DNA of 48,899 bases from assembly GCA_025359915.1 (NCBI GenBank), contig JANYDE010000153.1:1-48899 (forward strand), read 5' to 3'. Of this stretch, positions 16,999-25,843 are shown piece after piece. Position numbers and translations under genes: made by a program. This stretch comes from Chamaesiphon sp. 336R_metabinner_41. Lineage in GTDB: Bacteria; Cyanobacteriota; Cyanobacteriia; Cyanobacteriales; Chamaesiphonaceae. The notes under the pieces were generated by a model. The model saw only the letters and a program-made list of their open reading frames with translations. It did not search any database and had not been told where the DNA came from. Each line of letters begins with the position of its first letter. Within the stretch, counting starts at the first letter, position 1.

Positions 16999-17763
16999 TT
17001 ATTGGAAAATAAAAGTTACTAAATCTCCCTTGCCTAAACCGATTCGATCGCCAGAACGCAATAAATGACGATTACCTTTTGGTAAGATATTGTGGTTGAT
17101 ATAAGTGCCATTAGCACTACCAACATCCTCAATATAGTAGCTTTCTTCCTCCAAGCGGATATTTGCATGGATTCTGGATACCACTTCTGCACAGGGGAAA
17201 CCCGACACATCAATATCAGGCGGTATTTGGTCGTTAGGTTTGCCCAAATGAACTACTGGCAGATGCGGCGGAATTTCTAGACTTGTATTTGTTTGCAGGT
17301 GGAGCAATTGACGCGCAGCGACTTGGAGTCGGGTGCTGACAGGGGCTGAAGCAACTTCAACTTCTGGCACTGGCAATGCTGTGACGGGGAATGGCTCCAC
17401 AGGTAATGGTACCTCAACTTCTGCAACGATCGGCAAAGTAGCCGGATCTGGCTCGGTGACAGCAACCGTAACTACTTCTTCTGAAACAACAACCGGATCA
17501 TCAGCTTCAGGAATGGTCAGAACTGTTGGCGGTAAGCCAAGACTAGCTGCTGCTGGTATAGAGATAGCAGGTGGCGGCAACAGAATGGGAGAATTAGATG
17601 CTGATTTCAGGTCATGACCACACTGACCACAGAACGTAGCATCGATTTGGACCGATGCCCCACAGGTTGGGCAAGCTTTTGTAGCTGGCAAGGCTGTATA
17701 GCAAGCTTCGCAGTTCGTTGCTCCTTCGGGATTTCCATGTTTACAGTTCGGACAGACTACCAT
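16999..17763 (-). CDS. Zinc-ribbon and FHA-domain protein
   Basis: The 254-residue protein starts with a double zinc ribbon: CPNCKHGNPEGATNCEAC and then CPTCGASVQIDATFCGQCG, giving four CxxC pairs. A Pro/Val/Glu-rich, probably unstructured linker of about 90 residues follows (for example VSEEVVTVAVTEPDPATLP). The C-terminal FHA domain has VSRIHANIRLEEESYYIEDV, GSANGTYINHN and RSGDRIGLGKGD. This architecture is frequent in cyanobacteria and suggests an adaptor that joins a zinc-dependent partner to a phosphothreonine protein. It is the upstream gene of a pair with the single-FHA protein. The specific role is unknown. Confidence 0.85.
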   Translation of the reverse strand: MVVCPNCKHGNPEGATNCEACYTALPATKACPTCGASVQIDATFCGQCGHDLKSASNSPILLPPPAISIPAAASLGLPPTVLTIPEADDPVVVSEEVVTVAVTEPDPATLPIVAEVEVPLPVEPFPVTALPVPEVEVASAPVSTRLQVAARQLLHLQTNTSLEIPPHLPVVHLGKPNDQIPPDIDVSGFPCAEVVSRIHANIRLEEESYYIEDVGSANGTYINHNILPKGNRHLLRSGDRIGLGKGDLVTFIFQ

Positions 17764-17839
17764 AAAAAAGTTGAATTTTAAGTTTTAGTGACTTAGCCGA
17801 TCTCAATTTTATCAGAGTTATGGGTGGCGAATGGATCTT

Positions 17840-17869
17840 TTGGACTGTCCTGGCAATTTTTGCTATACT
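17840..17869 (+). promoter_or_regulatory. Sigma70-type promoter for the 45-residue membrane protein
   Basis: TTGGAC (17840-17845) and TATACT (17864-17869) are separated by 18 bases, with an extended -10 TG two bases before the hexamer. Transcription would start near 17876, about 29 bases before the ATG at 17905. Confidence 0.6.
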
Positions 17870-17904
17870 AGTATGGAAAGACTATCTCTTATTGATAAGT
17901 AACT

Positions 17905-18042
17905 ATGTCAGATCTAGATCGCGGTATCATGAAATTTAAAGGAGCGGATACTCCAATTGCGATCGGCATCTCTGCTACGATCATTCTAGGTGGAATCTTA
18001 TTCCTTGTCGTCTGGGCGATGAAAAATGCCTACGTAGTCTAG
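17905..18042 (+). CDS. Unrecognised 45-residue single-pass membrane protein
   Basis: The frame encodes 45 residues starting MSDLDRGIMKFKGADTPIAI. A single hydrophobic helix (roughly residues 18-38) follows and the end is KNAYVV. It has a good promoter just upstream and sits alone between a divergent FHA operon and mutL. The pattern of a short charged stromal-side start, one membrane helix and a polar tail is typical of small subunits of thylakoid complexes, but I cannot match it to a named Psb, Psa, Pet or Ndh subunit. It is short enough to be missed by automatic gene callers. An alternative start is ATG 17929 (MKFKGADTP). Confidence 0.65.
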   Translation: MSDLDRGIMKFKGADTPIAIGISATIILGGILFLVVWAMKNAYVV

Positions 18043-18123
18043 CGGACTAATTTTCACAAGCGATTGATCAAGGGTGCTCTCAACCCAAATTAATAATTAT
18101 TAATTATTAATTAATTTAATTTA

Positions 18124-19824
18124 ATGCCGATTCATTCTCTACCTATCGATGTAATTCATCTGATTGCTGCGGGAGAAGTCATTGACTCTTTCGCGGCTGT
18201 GGCCAGAGAACTATGCGAAAATGCGATCGATGCTGGAGCTTCAAGAGTTACGGTTTCGCTATTTCCCGATCGGTGGCGGATTCAGGTAGCCGATAATGGG
18301 ATTGGGATCGAACTTGCCGATCTTCAGATCGCGGCTACGGCTCACAGTACTAGTAAAATTGACGATCGAGACGATTTATTTCACATTACCAGTCTAGGTT
18401 TTCGCGGTGAGGCTCTCCATAGTCTGGCTCAACTTGCCGATCTCGAAATTTATAGTCGTCCCCGCCATAGTTGCGATGGTTGGCATTTAGTATACAACCA
18501 TCAGGGCGAGGTTTTGCGGCAACAGGAAATCGCGATCGCCCCTGGTACGATCATTAATGTCGAAAATCTCTTCGGAGAATGGGAAGCTAGACGCGAAGGT
18601 TTACCCAATCTCAATCAACAATTGCGCCAAGTTCAGACAATAATTCACCATCTGGCTCTGTGTTATCCCCATGTCAGTTGGACGATAGAACAACAAAATC
18701 GCCCCTGGTTTCAGATCGTTGCGAGTAAAACAAGTCAGCAAATTATCCCGCAATTATTACCGAAAGTTAGAGTACACGATCTTCAGTATGTAGAGCTGAA
18801 TATTTTGGGTGGGGAATTGGGAGACTGGGAGAGGGTGAGAGGGGAGGAAGAGTCCAAAATTCAGTTAACTTTAGGACTACCCGATCGCTGTCACCGTCAT
18901 CGATTAGACTGGGTGAAAGTCGCTGTCAATGGACGAATTGTCAGAGCACCAGAATTGGAACAAACGATCGTCAGTGGATTAGCTAGAACATTACCACGCG
19001 ATCGATATCCGATCTGTTTTGTCCATCTCCAAATTCCGCCCCACTATATCGATTGGAATCGTCATCCCGCGAAAGTAGAGATTTACCTTCAACAGATAGA
19101 ACATTGGCAGTCTCAGGTATTGAAAGCACTCGATCGAGCATTGAATCTCGATGTTGAAAATATTGATGATCATACCACTCAAACCAGCCGAATTGGTAAA
19201 TTGTTGGCAGTCGCCGAACAACAGGGTGTTTATAGTATTCCCAATCGTTCGATTTCTAGTCATGATGAGAATGGATTAGGATTACTCGAACTTCGCGCAG
19301 TTGGACAGGTGCTAAATACCTACATCGTCGCCGAACATGCCGACGGATTGTGGTTAGTCGAACAGCATATCGCTCACGAGCGGGTGCTATACGAGCAAAT
19401 AACCGCTGCTTGGCAGCTTTTACCCCTAGAGCCGCCAATCATTATTTCTCACCTGTCAGAGCGGCAAATAGAACAGCTACAGGAGATCGGGCTAACTATC
19501 GATCCCTTTGGTGAGGGCTTGTCGGCAATTCGGACGGCTCCAGCCCCATTATTGATGCGGGAAGATCTGGCAGCGGCGATTACCGAACTCAGCCTGGGCG
19601 GAGATTTACAAGCCGCACAAGTTGCAGTGGCTTGTCGCTGCGCGATTCGGAATGGGACACTCCTGAGTTTACCCGAAATGCAAAGTTTACTCGATCGCTG
19701 GCAACGTACTCGCAATCCTCGGACATGCCCTCATGGTAGACCGATTTATCTCTCTTTCAAAGAAAGTAGTCTAGCTCGATCGTTCCGTCGTCATTGGGTG
19801 ATTGGTAAAAGCCACGGAATCTAA
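18124..19824 (+). CDS. mutL: DNA mismatch repair protein MutL
   Basis: MutL couples mismatch recognition by MutS to strand removal. The GHKL ATPase domain has ELCENAIDAGASRV, VADNGIGIE, STSKID and GFRGEALHSL. The C-terminal domain has EQHIAHERVLYEQ, ACRCAIR and TCPHGRPI. These correspond to the metal-binding motifs of endonuclease-active MutL proteins (DQHA-x2-E-x4-E, ACR, CPH), with Glu for the first Asp and Ile for Ala. At 566 residues it is normal for cyanobacteria. Odd feature: GGELGDWERVRGEEES at about 18806-18855 is encoded by a GGGAGACTGGGAGAGG repeat inserted in frame just before the conserved LTLGLPDRCHRHR. The gene begins after an AT-rich ATTATTA array. Confidence 0.95.
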   Translation: MPIHSLPIDVIHLIAAGEVIDSFAAVARELCENAIDAGASRVTVSLFPDRWRIQVADNGIGIELADLQIAATAHSTSKIDDRDDLFHITSLGFRGEALHSLAQLADLEIYSRPRHSCDGWHLVYNHQGEVLRQQEIAIAPGTIINVENLFGEWEARREGLPNLNQQLRQVQTIIHHLALCYPHVSWTIEQQNRPWFQIVASKTSQQIIPQLLPKVRVHDLQYVELNILGGELGDWERVRGEEESKIQLTLGLPDRCHRHRLDWVKVAVNGRIVRAPELEQTIVSGLARTLPRDRYPICFVHLQIPPHYIDWNRHPAKVEIYLQQIEHWQSQVLKALDRALNLDVENIDDHTTQTSRIGKLLAVAEQQGVYSIPNRSISSHDENGLGLLELRAVGQVLNTYIVAEHADGLWLVEQHIAHERVLYEQITAAWQLLPLEPPIIISHLSERQIEQLQEIGLTIDPFGEGLSAIRTAPAPLLMREDLAAAITELSLGGDLQAAQVAVACRCAIRNGTLLSLPEMQSLLDRWQRTRNPRTCPHGRPIYLSFKESSLARSFRRHWVIGKSHGI

Positions 19825-19948
19825 AACCCTTACCGGAGAGTTTGATAGGGCGGTTCGATCGTGGCAAATTGCTCAAAAGTTAGATCCCAAAAATACGTTG
19901 GTATCGAATTATTTAGAGATGTTCGATCGGATTGGTATCAGCGATTGA
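19802..19948 (+). pseudogene. Possible remnant of a TPR-protein C-terminus
   Basis: Reading a frame that overlaps the end of mutL, the sequence to the TGA at 19946 gives GEFDRAVRSWQIAQKLDPKN followed by TLVSNYLEMFDRIGISD. GEFDRAV-W--A-KLDPKN is a near-consensus tetratricopeptide repeat helix pair. There is no start codon, and a stop lies directly upstream at 19799-19801. It therefore looks like the tail of a lost gene lying against mutL rather than a working protein. The evidence is the motif alone. Confidence 0.4.
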
Positions 19949-21233
19949 AATCATGGACACTGCTCCAAGTATAAAACAAATAACTGATTTCGATCGCAGT
20001 CCCTAAAATCATCCCAATTGCTGCTGAAATCGCGCCATTTTGACCTAATTGTGAGGCTAAATACGCCGTAGCTAACATCATAATTGCACCTACCCAAGCG
20101 GCTTGATTTACCCCCCAGGTGCGTCCTTCACTGACTAAAAAACCTTGGAGCGCATTTTGGACAGATACGAGTAACGGTATGATCGTGCAGATTAATAATA
20201 CCGGACGAACTCGATCGATTAAGTCTCGATCGCTACCGATAAAATAACTAATTGCCTGTTCGCTCATCGGCGTTCCACTGAGGGATAATAGAATTAACGA
20301 ACAGAAAATTCCGACACTAATTGCAAAAGTAATTAGGGATCGATCGGGCATGAACTTCCGATTGCGAATGATGATTTGCTGTACCATCCGCGTCGAATTA
20401 GCGATAACTAATACTAAACCCCACGCAGCCGGCCAAGCAGCTAAGGCAATATTACCATCATTCGATCGCGCGACAATACCTACCAGAGCCGCTCTCGCGC
20501 CCCATCCCAGCATCATAGTACCGCCCAATGGCGCGTAAAATTTCCAGACTCCAGCGATATCTTGAGGTAATTCGGGGGTGGATACTAGCTCCGGTGGTTT
20601 CGTCGCTCCCAACTTTTGCGCCAGATAGGTGACAGCCACAGCTTCGGCAATTACGCCCCAAACTAAACTCATCCCCGCGACTACCGCACCATTCGCCTTG
20701 AGCATAAATCCACCAGCGAGAATGCCACCGACAACCAAGAGCCGAATGATCCCCGCCTGCGCGACAGCATTACTGTGTCCGCAATGAATTAATAAAGCTT
20801 GAAAATATCTGCGCCAACCGATCGCAAATGGCCATAAAATAACGATAGAGAGTGTCGATCGAATTGTACTTGTCAAACTAGGCGAAACACCCAACCATCC
20901 TTCTCCAACGATCGCAAAAATAAACGGCAAAGTTGTCATTGCAAGTAATAAACTCATCACGCCACTGGCAATTAAGGCAAACTTCCATAGTGCCTGACGG
21001 GATACTTGAGTCGGTGCAAGTGCATTACTCGCATGAAGCAACATAATAATCGGACTTTCACAAAAAATCGCGATCGTTTTGGCTACGCCGACGGCGGCGA
21101 TATTAGTCCGCGCATCGGGTAAGTGTGCGAGAGTAGTAGTAGTTAAAGGATCCCCCAATGCCATCGATACATCGGACAAAGATAGGGGAATAAACTGTTG
21201 CCAGAGCTTGACTAAATTGCGATCAAGAGACAT
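19938..21233 (-). CDS. Multi-pass membrane protein, MATE/ANK-like (MOP superfamily)
   Basis: The 431-residue protein has about 12 hydrophobic segments and begins LVKLWQQFIPLSLSDVSMAL. The opening (a polar residue pattern in helix 1, then GDPLTTTTLAHLPDARTNIAAVGVA) and the two-bundle spacing resemble flippase-type proteins of the MOP superfamily, including ANKH-like proteins. A cytoplasmic loop near residues 205-235 is charged. The second half begins WKFYAPLGGTMMLGWGARAAL, mirroring the first half. Substrate cannot be deduced. It overlaps by a few bases a possible TPR remnant on the other strand and faces mutL tail to tail. No adjacent gene hints at the substrate. Confidence 0.6.
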   Translation of the reverse strand: MSLDRNLVKLWQQFIPLSLSDVSMALGDPLTTTTLAHLPDARTNIAAVGVAKTIAIFCESPIIMLLHASNALAPTQVSRQALWKFALIASGVMSLLLAMTTLPFIFAIVGEGWLGVSPSLTSTIRSTLSIVILWPFAIGWRRYFQALLIHCGHSNAVAQAGIIRLLVVGGILAGGFMLKANGAVVAGMSLVWGVIAEAVAVTYLAQKLGATKPPELVSTPELPQDIAGVWKFYAPLGGTMMLGWGARAALVGIVARSNDGNIALAAWPAAWGLVLVIANSTRMVQQIIIRNRKFMPDRSLITFAISVGIFCSLILLSLSGTPMSEQAISYFIGSDRDLIDRVRPVLLICTIIPLLVSVQNALQGFLVSEGRTWGVNQAAWVGAIMMLATAYLASQLGQNGAISAAIGMILGTAIEISYLFYTWSSVHDFNR

Positions 21234-21319
21234 TATTTAGATGAAGAGATCTTATTAGTCTATCAACAATCGATCGACTAATCAGTGTCACTAACCTAAA
21301 TAACTAAATTCCCTCAAAA

Positions 21320-21832
21320 CTATCGATCGAAACTAAAGCGACCATCAATTTTTTCGCCACCAATTATTGCGGCGATCTTTACTTGATATTTACCTGTTGC
21401 CTTTTCGCCTAATGCGGCAGCATAATGCTTGCCACTAGCATCGTAGCTAAATGGCAGAGTTTTTTGCTTGCCATCTGGAGATTGGATATCCGCAGTCACT
21501 TTGGCATTTGGCACAGTTTCATGTTTGTCCCCTTGCAGGATATAAAAATCTAAGTGGGTACTATCGCCTTCTTTCTCTGGAACTAGCTCTAAATGATATT
21601 TGCCAGATTCTACCACCTGTCCACCTTTTCTCGGAGCCATATGCGATTTTTCCATCCCATCTCCAGTCATTGGCTTAGTTCCTGTTGCTGGAGCTGATTT
21701 CTCTGCTGAGGGCGCAGAGGTGGTACTAGCTAAATCGCTAGTTTTGCCCCCTTTGCTACAGGCTCCTAGTAGTAACAATCCAGCACCCACTAAAACAATA
21801 ATTCCTGAATTAAAAGGTCTCACTTTTTGCAC
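21320..21832 (-). CDS. Secreted lipoprotein of the metal-resistance island
   Basis: The 170-residue protein has an N-terminal hydrophobic segment and a lipobox LLGAC, with the lipidated Cys at about residue 25. A Ser/Thr/Pro/Lys-rich linker containing Met and His (GDGMEKSHM) follows. A C-terminal beta-rich domain (YHLELVPEKEGDSTHLDFYI, then VPNAKVTADIQSPDGKQKTL and GKYQVKIAAIIGGEKIDGRF) resembles the immunoglobulin-like fold of YtkA/FixH-type accessory proteins. It is the last gene of the island, 93 bases after the DUF2808 gene. It has no GATGAAA box of its own, so it may be co-transcribed. A metal-handling role is inferred from context. Confidence 0.7.
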   Translation of the reverse strand: MQKVRPFNSGIIVLVGAGLLLLGACSKGGKTSDLASTTSAPSAEKSAPATGTKPMTGDGMEKSHMAPRKGGQVVESGKYHLELVPEKEGDSTHLDFYILQGDKHETVPNAKVTADIQSPDGKQKTLPFSYDASGKHYAAALGEKATGKYQVKIAAIIGGEKIDGRFSFDR

Positions 21833-21925
21833 TCCTAAATAAAATTGTTTGAACTATCAATAATTTTGACATCAATAAAATACATAGAGATCATTGCTCA
21901 TGTATTTTAACTTCCATAATAAAAA

Positions 21926-22402
21926 TTAATCCGATCGAGGGAAATATGCCGAGCCAAGAAAATTAGTTGTCCCGTCTGTAGTTTTACCATAAAGGTAGTA
22001 TGTAGACGATCCCATCAACATATTTCTCTGCACACCGTTCAGATCAATTTTCAATTTAGTATTGGAAGAGATTGGTCGATCAAAGTCGATTTGAAGCCGC
22101 TGTCCTTGACGAGAAATCAGGGTAGAAACAATGCGATCTCGATCTGTCACTTCAACTTTACTGGTTTGAAAATCAAAGCTTTCAGGAATGTCGATCAATA
22201 GCTGTGTTAATGCCTGTCCTCCTTGAGGCACGTGAATCTGAACCGTCTGACGAACAGTTGCCCATCGGGTGTTGGGAAACTCCAGTTGGCTATCGACATG
22301 AGGTGAAGTAGCAGTAGTCTCGTGAGCACTGGTATAGTTGCCACTATTAAATGCTATAGTTACGAGACTCCAGGTAGCGATAAACAGCAATATTTTGTTC
22401 AT
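21926..22402 (-). CDS. Secreted DUF2808-type protein
   Basis: The 158-residue protein has a signal peptide (MNKILLFIATWSLVTIAF, cleavage probably near SAHE). One compact beta-rich domain follows: FPNTRWATVRQTVQIHVPQG, LLIDIPESFDFQTSKVEV, then LKIDLNGVQRNMLMGSSTYY. This is the DUF2808 pattern common in cyanobacteria, whose function is unknown. It lies 95 bases downstream of the RND pump gene and has its own copy of the island's promoter box (22433-22477). It is therefore probably part of the same metal response, possibly in the place held by copC in the known copBAC operon. That placement is inference only. Confidence 0.75.
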   Translation of the reverse strand: MNKILLFIATWSLVTIAFNSGNYTSAHETTATSPHVDSQLEFPNTRWATVRQTVQIHVPQGGQALTQLLIDIPESFDFQTSKVEVTDRDRIVSTLISRQGQRLQIDFDRPISSNTKLKIDLNGVQRNMLMGSSTYYLYGKTTDGTTNFLGSAYFPRSD

Positions 22403-22432
22403 TACGTTAACTCTCCTAACTCCATCATAACC

Positions 22433-22477
22433 ACTATAAATCTTGATGATGAAAACCAGATGAAATATCGATTAAAA
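22433..22477 (-). promoter_or_regulatory. Putative CopR box and -10 element for the DUF2808 gene
   Basis: Three units GATGAAA (22448), GATGAAA (22459) and GATTAAA (22470) are spaced exactly 11 bases apart on the plus strand. Toward the gene, nine bases after the first unit, the coding strand reads TATAGT (22433-22438), a -10-like hexamer. The start codon is at 22402. Confidence 0.65.
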
Positions 22478-22497
22478 CTTGATTTTAAAATACCTAA

Positions 22498-25400
22498 TTA
22501 ATCTACGATTGACTCAATGATCGGATTGTGAGTTGGAACGAGTTTTTTCTTGACCATAAATCTGCCAAACAGTGAATATAACGCAGGTAAAACCAGCAAT
22601 GTTAGCGCAGTCGAAGTCACCAACCCACCCAACACCACCACCGCCAACGGCTGCAAAATCTCCTTACCCGCACCAGAGCCAATTACTAGCGGTACCATCC
22701 CCAGAGCTGAGGCTAGAGCAGTGAGCAGAATCGCCACCAACCGCTCCATCGAGCCTTCGACAATTACCTGTCTGAGCGGTAATCCTTCAGCGAGTCGATT
22801 GTTATAGTTATCGACTAGCAATAACCCATTTCTAGTAGCAACGCCAAACAGGGTAATAAAGCCCACCATCGAAGCAACAGAGATAATCCCGCCACTACTC
22901 GCAACAGCAATCACCCCACCAATCAGGGCGAGTGGGAGATTGATCATAATCATCAGTGTGGCGGGAATAGACTTGACGGCAAAATAGATCAGAATTCCGA
23001 TCGCGATTAATGAAAATGCTCCAGCTACAATTAGAGTCTGAGTGGCTTGCTCTTGGGCTTGAAATTGTCCGCCGAATTGGATGTAATAGCCGCTAGGAAG
23101 GGTGATGGTTTTGACTTTCGATCTCACATCAGCAATTACCGATCCCAAGTCTCTCCCGCTGACGTTGGCGGAGACAATAATCAGCCTTGATACGTTCTCG
23201 CGATTAATCGTACTCGGTCCACTCCCATATTCTACCTTAGCGACTTGCACCAGTGGTATTTTTTGACCGCCAGGAATATCGATGAGTAAATTACCTAATA
23301 CGTCCAAATTGTTGCGATATTTTGCTTCGAGCCAGACAACTAAATTAAATGTCTGCTGCTTTTCCAAGACTTGGGAAACAGTGCGCCCGTTGAGACTAGT
23401 CTCGATCGTTTCAGCTAATTCACCGATACTCAAACCATACCGTGCGGCGGCAGATCGATCGAATTTAATTTCCACTTGTTTGACGGGAATTTGCGGTTCG
23501 AGTTGTAAATCGACAATGCCAGAAATACCACCCATTGCGGCTTGAACTTGTTGCCCGATTTTACGAAGTTCGGGTAATTCGGGACCATATATTTTAACTG
23601 CTATCGCACTTCGCACCCCTGATAAAATTTCATCCATCCGGTGCGAGATAAAACCGCCGATATTAGTCGCAACTCCAGGTAATTTATTAAGTTCCGTTCT
23701 GAGACTTGCGATCGTTTTCTCTCGATCTTTATCGCCTTCCTCACTAATTTGGACATCCAATTCTCCCGAATTTACCCCCGCGACATCCGCATCACCTTGA
23801 GCAAATCCCGCCCGAAATTGGATCGCATCAAATCGTTTATCATCTTTGAATGCAGCCATCACAGCTAGAGCAGCTTGATTGGTAGATTCTAATGATTGTC
23901 CAGGATAAAGTGTCATTGCATTGACTAGCGATCGATCCTGAAATTCTGGTAAAAAAACCTTCCCCAATCCAGGTAAAATTACCATTGCAGCGACGAATCC
24001 AGTCAGTGATATACCCAGGATGATTTTCGGAAATTTCATCGCTAATAACAGCAATGGTTGATAAATATGACGAACCATTTTCTCGACAAAAGTTTCCGAA
24101 CTAGGTAACTTCTGATTCGCCAATAGCAACGCACAAAGTGCAGGGGTAAGCGTCAAGGCAACTAAAGTAGAAGCCAAAATCGAGAGTAAATAAGCCATCC
24201 CCATCGGTGTAAAAATTCGTCCTTCCACACCTGAAAGTACGAAAATAGGCGCAAAGACAACCGCGATAATTACCGTTGAAAATAACACACTAACTCGAAC
24301 TTCTACCGAACCATCAAATACGACTTGTAAAGGTGATTTAGGATTGTCCGCAGCCTGATTTTCTCGCAGCCTGCGATAAACATTTTCCATATCAACGATC
24401 GCATCATCGACTACAGATCCGATCGCTACTACTAATCCACCCAAAGTCATTGTATTTAAACCCTGTCCTGTCCAGTTTAGAATAATTAAGCCTAACAATA
24501 GTGATAGTGGTAAAGCACTAAGACTAATTAATACTGTCCGCCAATTCATCAGGAAAATAATCAAGATTGCCGAGACAATAATCGTCCCATCTCTGAGTGC
24601 TTCCTCGACATTATTAATCGAGGCTTCAATAAATATATTTTGGTCGAAAGTTTTAGTAAAGGTAACATCTTTAGTAAGCCCCACTTTCAACTCCACCATC
24701 GCTGCATCGACAGCTTTAACTACCGTTGGCGTATCAGCGACGGGCTGTTTAGTAACAGTCAAAATCAACGCCCGTTTACCCCGAAATAATCCATCACCCC
24801 GCCGCAGTGCTGGAGCAATTTTGACATCGGCAACTTGTTCTAATAATACTGGTGCGCCATTAATCGCTTTGATCGCAGATTTTTGGAGTTGTTCTATGGA
24901 TTCTATTCTACCAATTCCCCGCACCAACATCTCTCGATCGGGTGTAGTCAAAAAACCACCTGGAACGTTAGCATTAGAATTCTGGACAGCTTTGGTAACA
25001 TCCGCTACAGATACATTAAATGCTTTGAGTTTATCAGGATTAATTAATACCTGATATTGACGCTCATCACCACCATAAAGAAAGACATTACTCACACCAG
25101 GTACCGCTAACAGGCGATTGCGAATATCCCAATTCACCACCCGCCAGACTTCCATCATATCATTACCAGAAAAAGCATATTTCACCGTCCAACCTAACGG
25201 CGAACTAACAGGTAAAATCTCCAGTTGTCCAACACCCTTGGGCAAAATACTCTGCACTCGCTGAAGCCGCTCTGTTACAAGTTGACGAGCGCGATAAATA
25301 TCTGTTTGGGGGCTAAATACCGCCTTAACTGAAGCAATTCCCACCGCCGAAGAAGAGCGCAGGGATTCTAAACCAGGCGTACCATTAATTGCACTCTCGA

Positions 25401-25605
25401 TCGGGCGAGTAACTAAAGATTCTACTTCTTCGGGGGCTAAACCTGGCGCATCGGCTTGAATTTCCACCTGTGGCGGTGCAAAAGTCGGAAACACATCCAG
25501 CGGCATTTGTCCCAATATCCGCCAACCCCAGAGGCTAATTAGCAGCGATGCGATGACAATTAACCAACGTCGCTCGATCGACCATTTTACAATTGTATTC
25601 AGCAT
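22498..25605 (-). CDS. RND heavy-metal efflux pump, CopA/CusA/CzcA type
   Basis: This 1035-residue inner-membrane protein is the proton-driven pump of a tripartite heavy-metal exporter. It starts MLNTIVKWSIERRWLIVI and has two large periplasmic loops and twelve predicted membrane helices. Helix 4 carries VVAIGSVVDDAIVDMENVYR, the proton-relay motif of the HME-RND family. GGFISHRMDEILSGVRSAI and IYGPELPELRKIGQ are also family signatures. Metal type (monovalent copper/silver or divalent zinc/cobalt/nickel) cannot be fixed from motifs I can check by eye, but the neighbouring DUF305 protein and CopR-like regulator favour copper. It corresponds to copA of the Synechocystis copBAC operon. The upstream spacer holds a GATGAAA box. 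Confidence 0.92.
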   Translation of the reverse strand: MLNTIVKWSIERRWLIVIASLLISLWGWRILGQMPLDVFPTFAPPQVEIQADAPGLAPEEVESLVTRPIESAINGTPGLESLRSSSAVGIASVKAVFSPQTDIYRARQLVTERLQRVQSILPKGVGQLEILPVSSPLGWTVKYAFSGNDMMEVWRVVNWDIRNRLLAVPGVSNVFLYGGDERQYQVLINPDKLKAFNVSVADVTKAVQNSNANVPGGFLTTPDREMLVRGIGRIESIEQLQKSAIKAINGAPVLLEQVADVKIAPALRRGDGLFRGKRALILTVTKQPVADTPTVVKAVDAAMVELKVGLTKDVTFTKTFDQNIFIEASINNVEEALRDGTIIVSAILIIFLMNWRTVLISLSALPLSLLLGLIILNWTGQGLNTMTLGGLVVAIGSVVDDAIVDMENVYRRLRENQAADNPKSPLQVVFDGSVEVRVSVLFSTVIIAVVFAPIFVLSGVEGRIFTPMGMAYLLSILASTLVALTLTPALCALLLANQKLPSSETFVEKMVRHIYQPLLLLAMKFPKIILGISLTGFVAAMVILPGLGKVFLPEFQDRSLVNAMTLYPGQSLESTNQAALAVMAAFKDDKRFDAIQFRAGFAQGDADVAGVNSGELDVQISEEGDKDREKTIASLRTELNKLPGVATNIGGFISHRMDEILSGVRSAIAVKIYGPELPELRKIGQQVQAAMGGISGIVDLQLEPQIPVKQVEIKFDRSAAARYGLSIGELAETIETSLNGRTVSQVLEKQQTFNLVVWLEAKYRNNLDVLGNLLIDIPGGQKIPLVQVAKVEYGSGPSTINRENVSRLIIVSANVSGRDLGSVIADVRSKVKTITLPSGYYIQFGGQFQAQEQATQTLIVAGAFSLIAIGILIYFAVKSIPATLMIMINLPLALIGGVIAVASSGGIISVASMVGFITLFGVATRNGLLLVDNYNNRLAEGLPLRQVIVEGSMERLVAILLTALASALGMVPLVIGSGAGKEILQPLAVVVLGGLVTSTALTLLVLPALYSLFGRFMVKKKLVPTHNPIIESIVD

Positions 25606-25645
25606 TAGTTTACGGCAAACTTTAGCTGCCTTAGCAATGAGTTAA

Positions 25646-25680
25646 ATAATACAGAACCATGATGAAATTCAGGTGAAATT
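25646..25680 (-). promoter_or_regulatory. Putative CopR box and -10 element for the RND pump gene
   Basis: GATGAAA at 25661 and GGTGAAA at 25672 are 11 bases apart. Nine bases after the first unit, toward the gene, the coding strand has TATTAT (25646-25651). A transcript from there would have a leader of about 34 bases to the start at 25605. Confidence 0.65.
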
Positions 25681-25843
25681 TATAATCCTTGTCACCGCAA
25701 TAGTTTTACGATTCTAAACTGCCCTTTCTAGATTAAAATAACAGCACTGATTCACGAAACTTATGTCACAATTCCCCCACGATCAGGAACTGTTTTTAAG
25801 CATTTTTCTTACCGTCAGGATATAAATACAGGTAAAGAATTGA

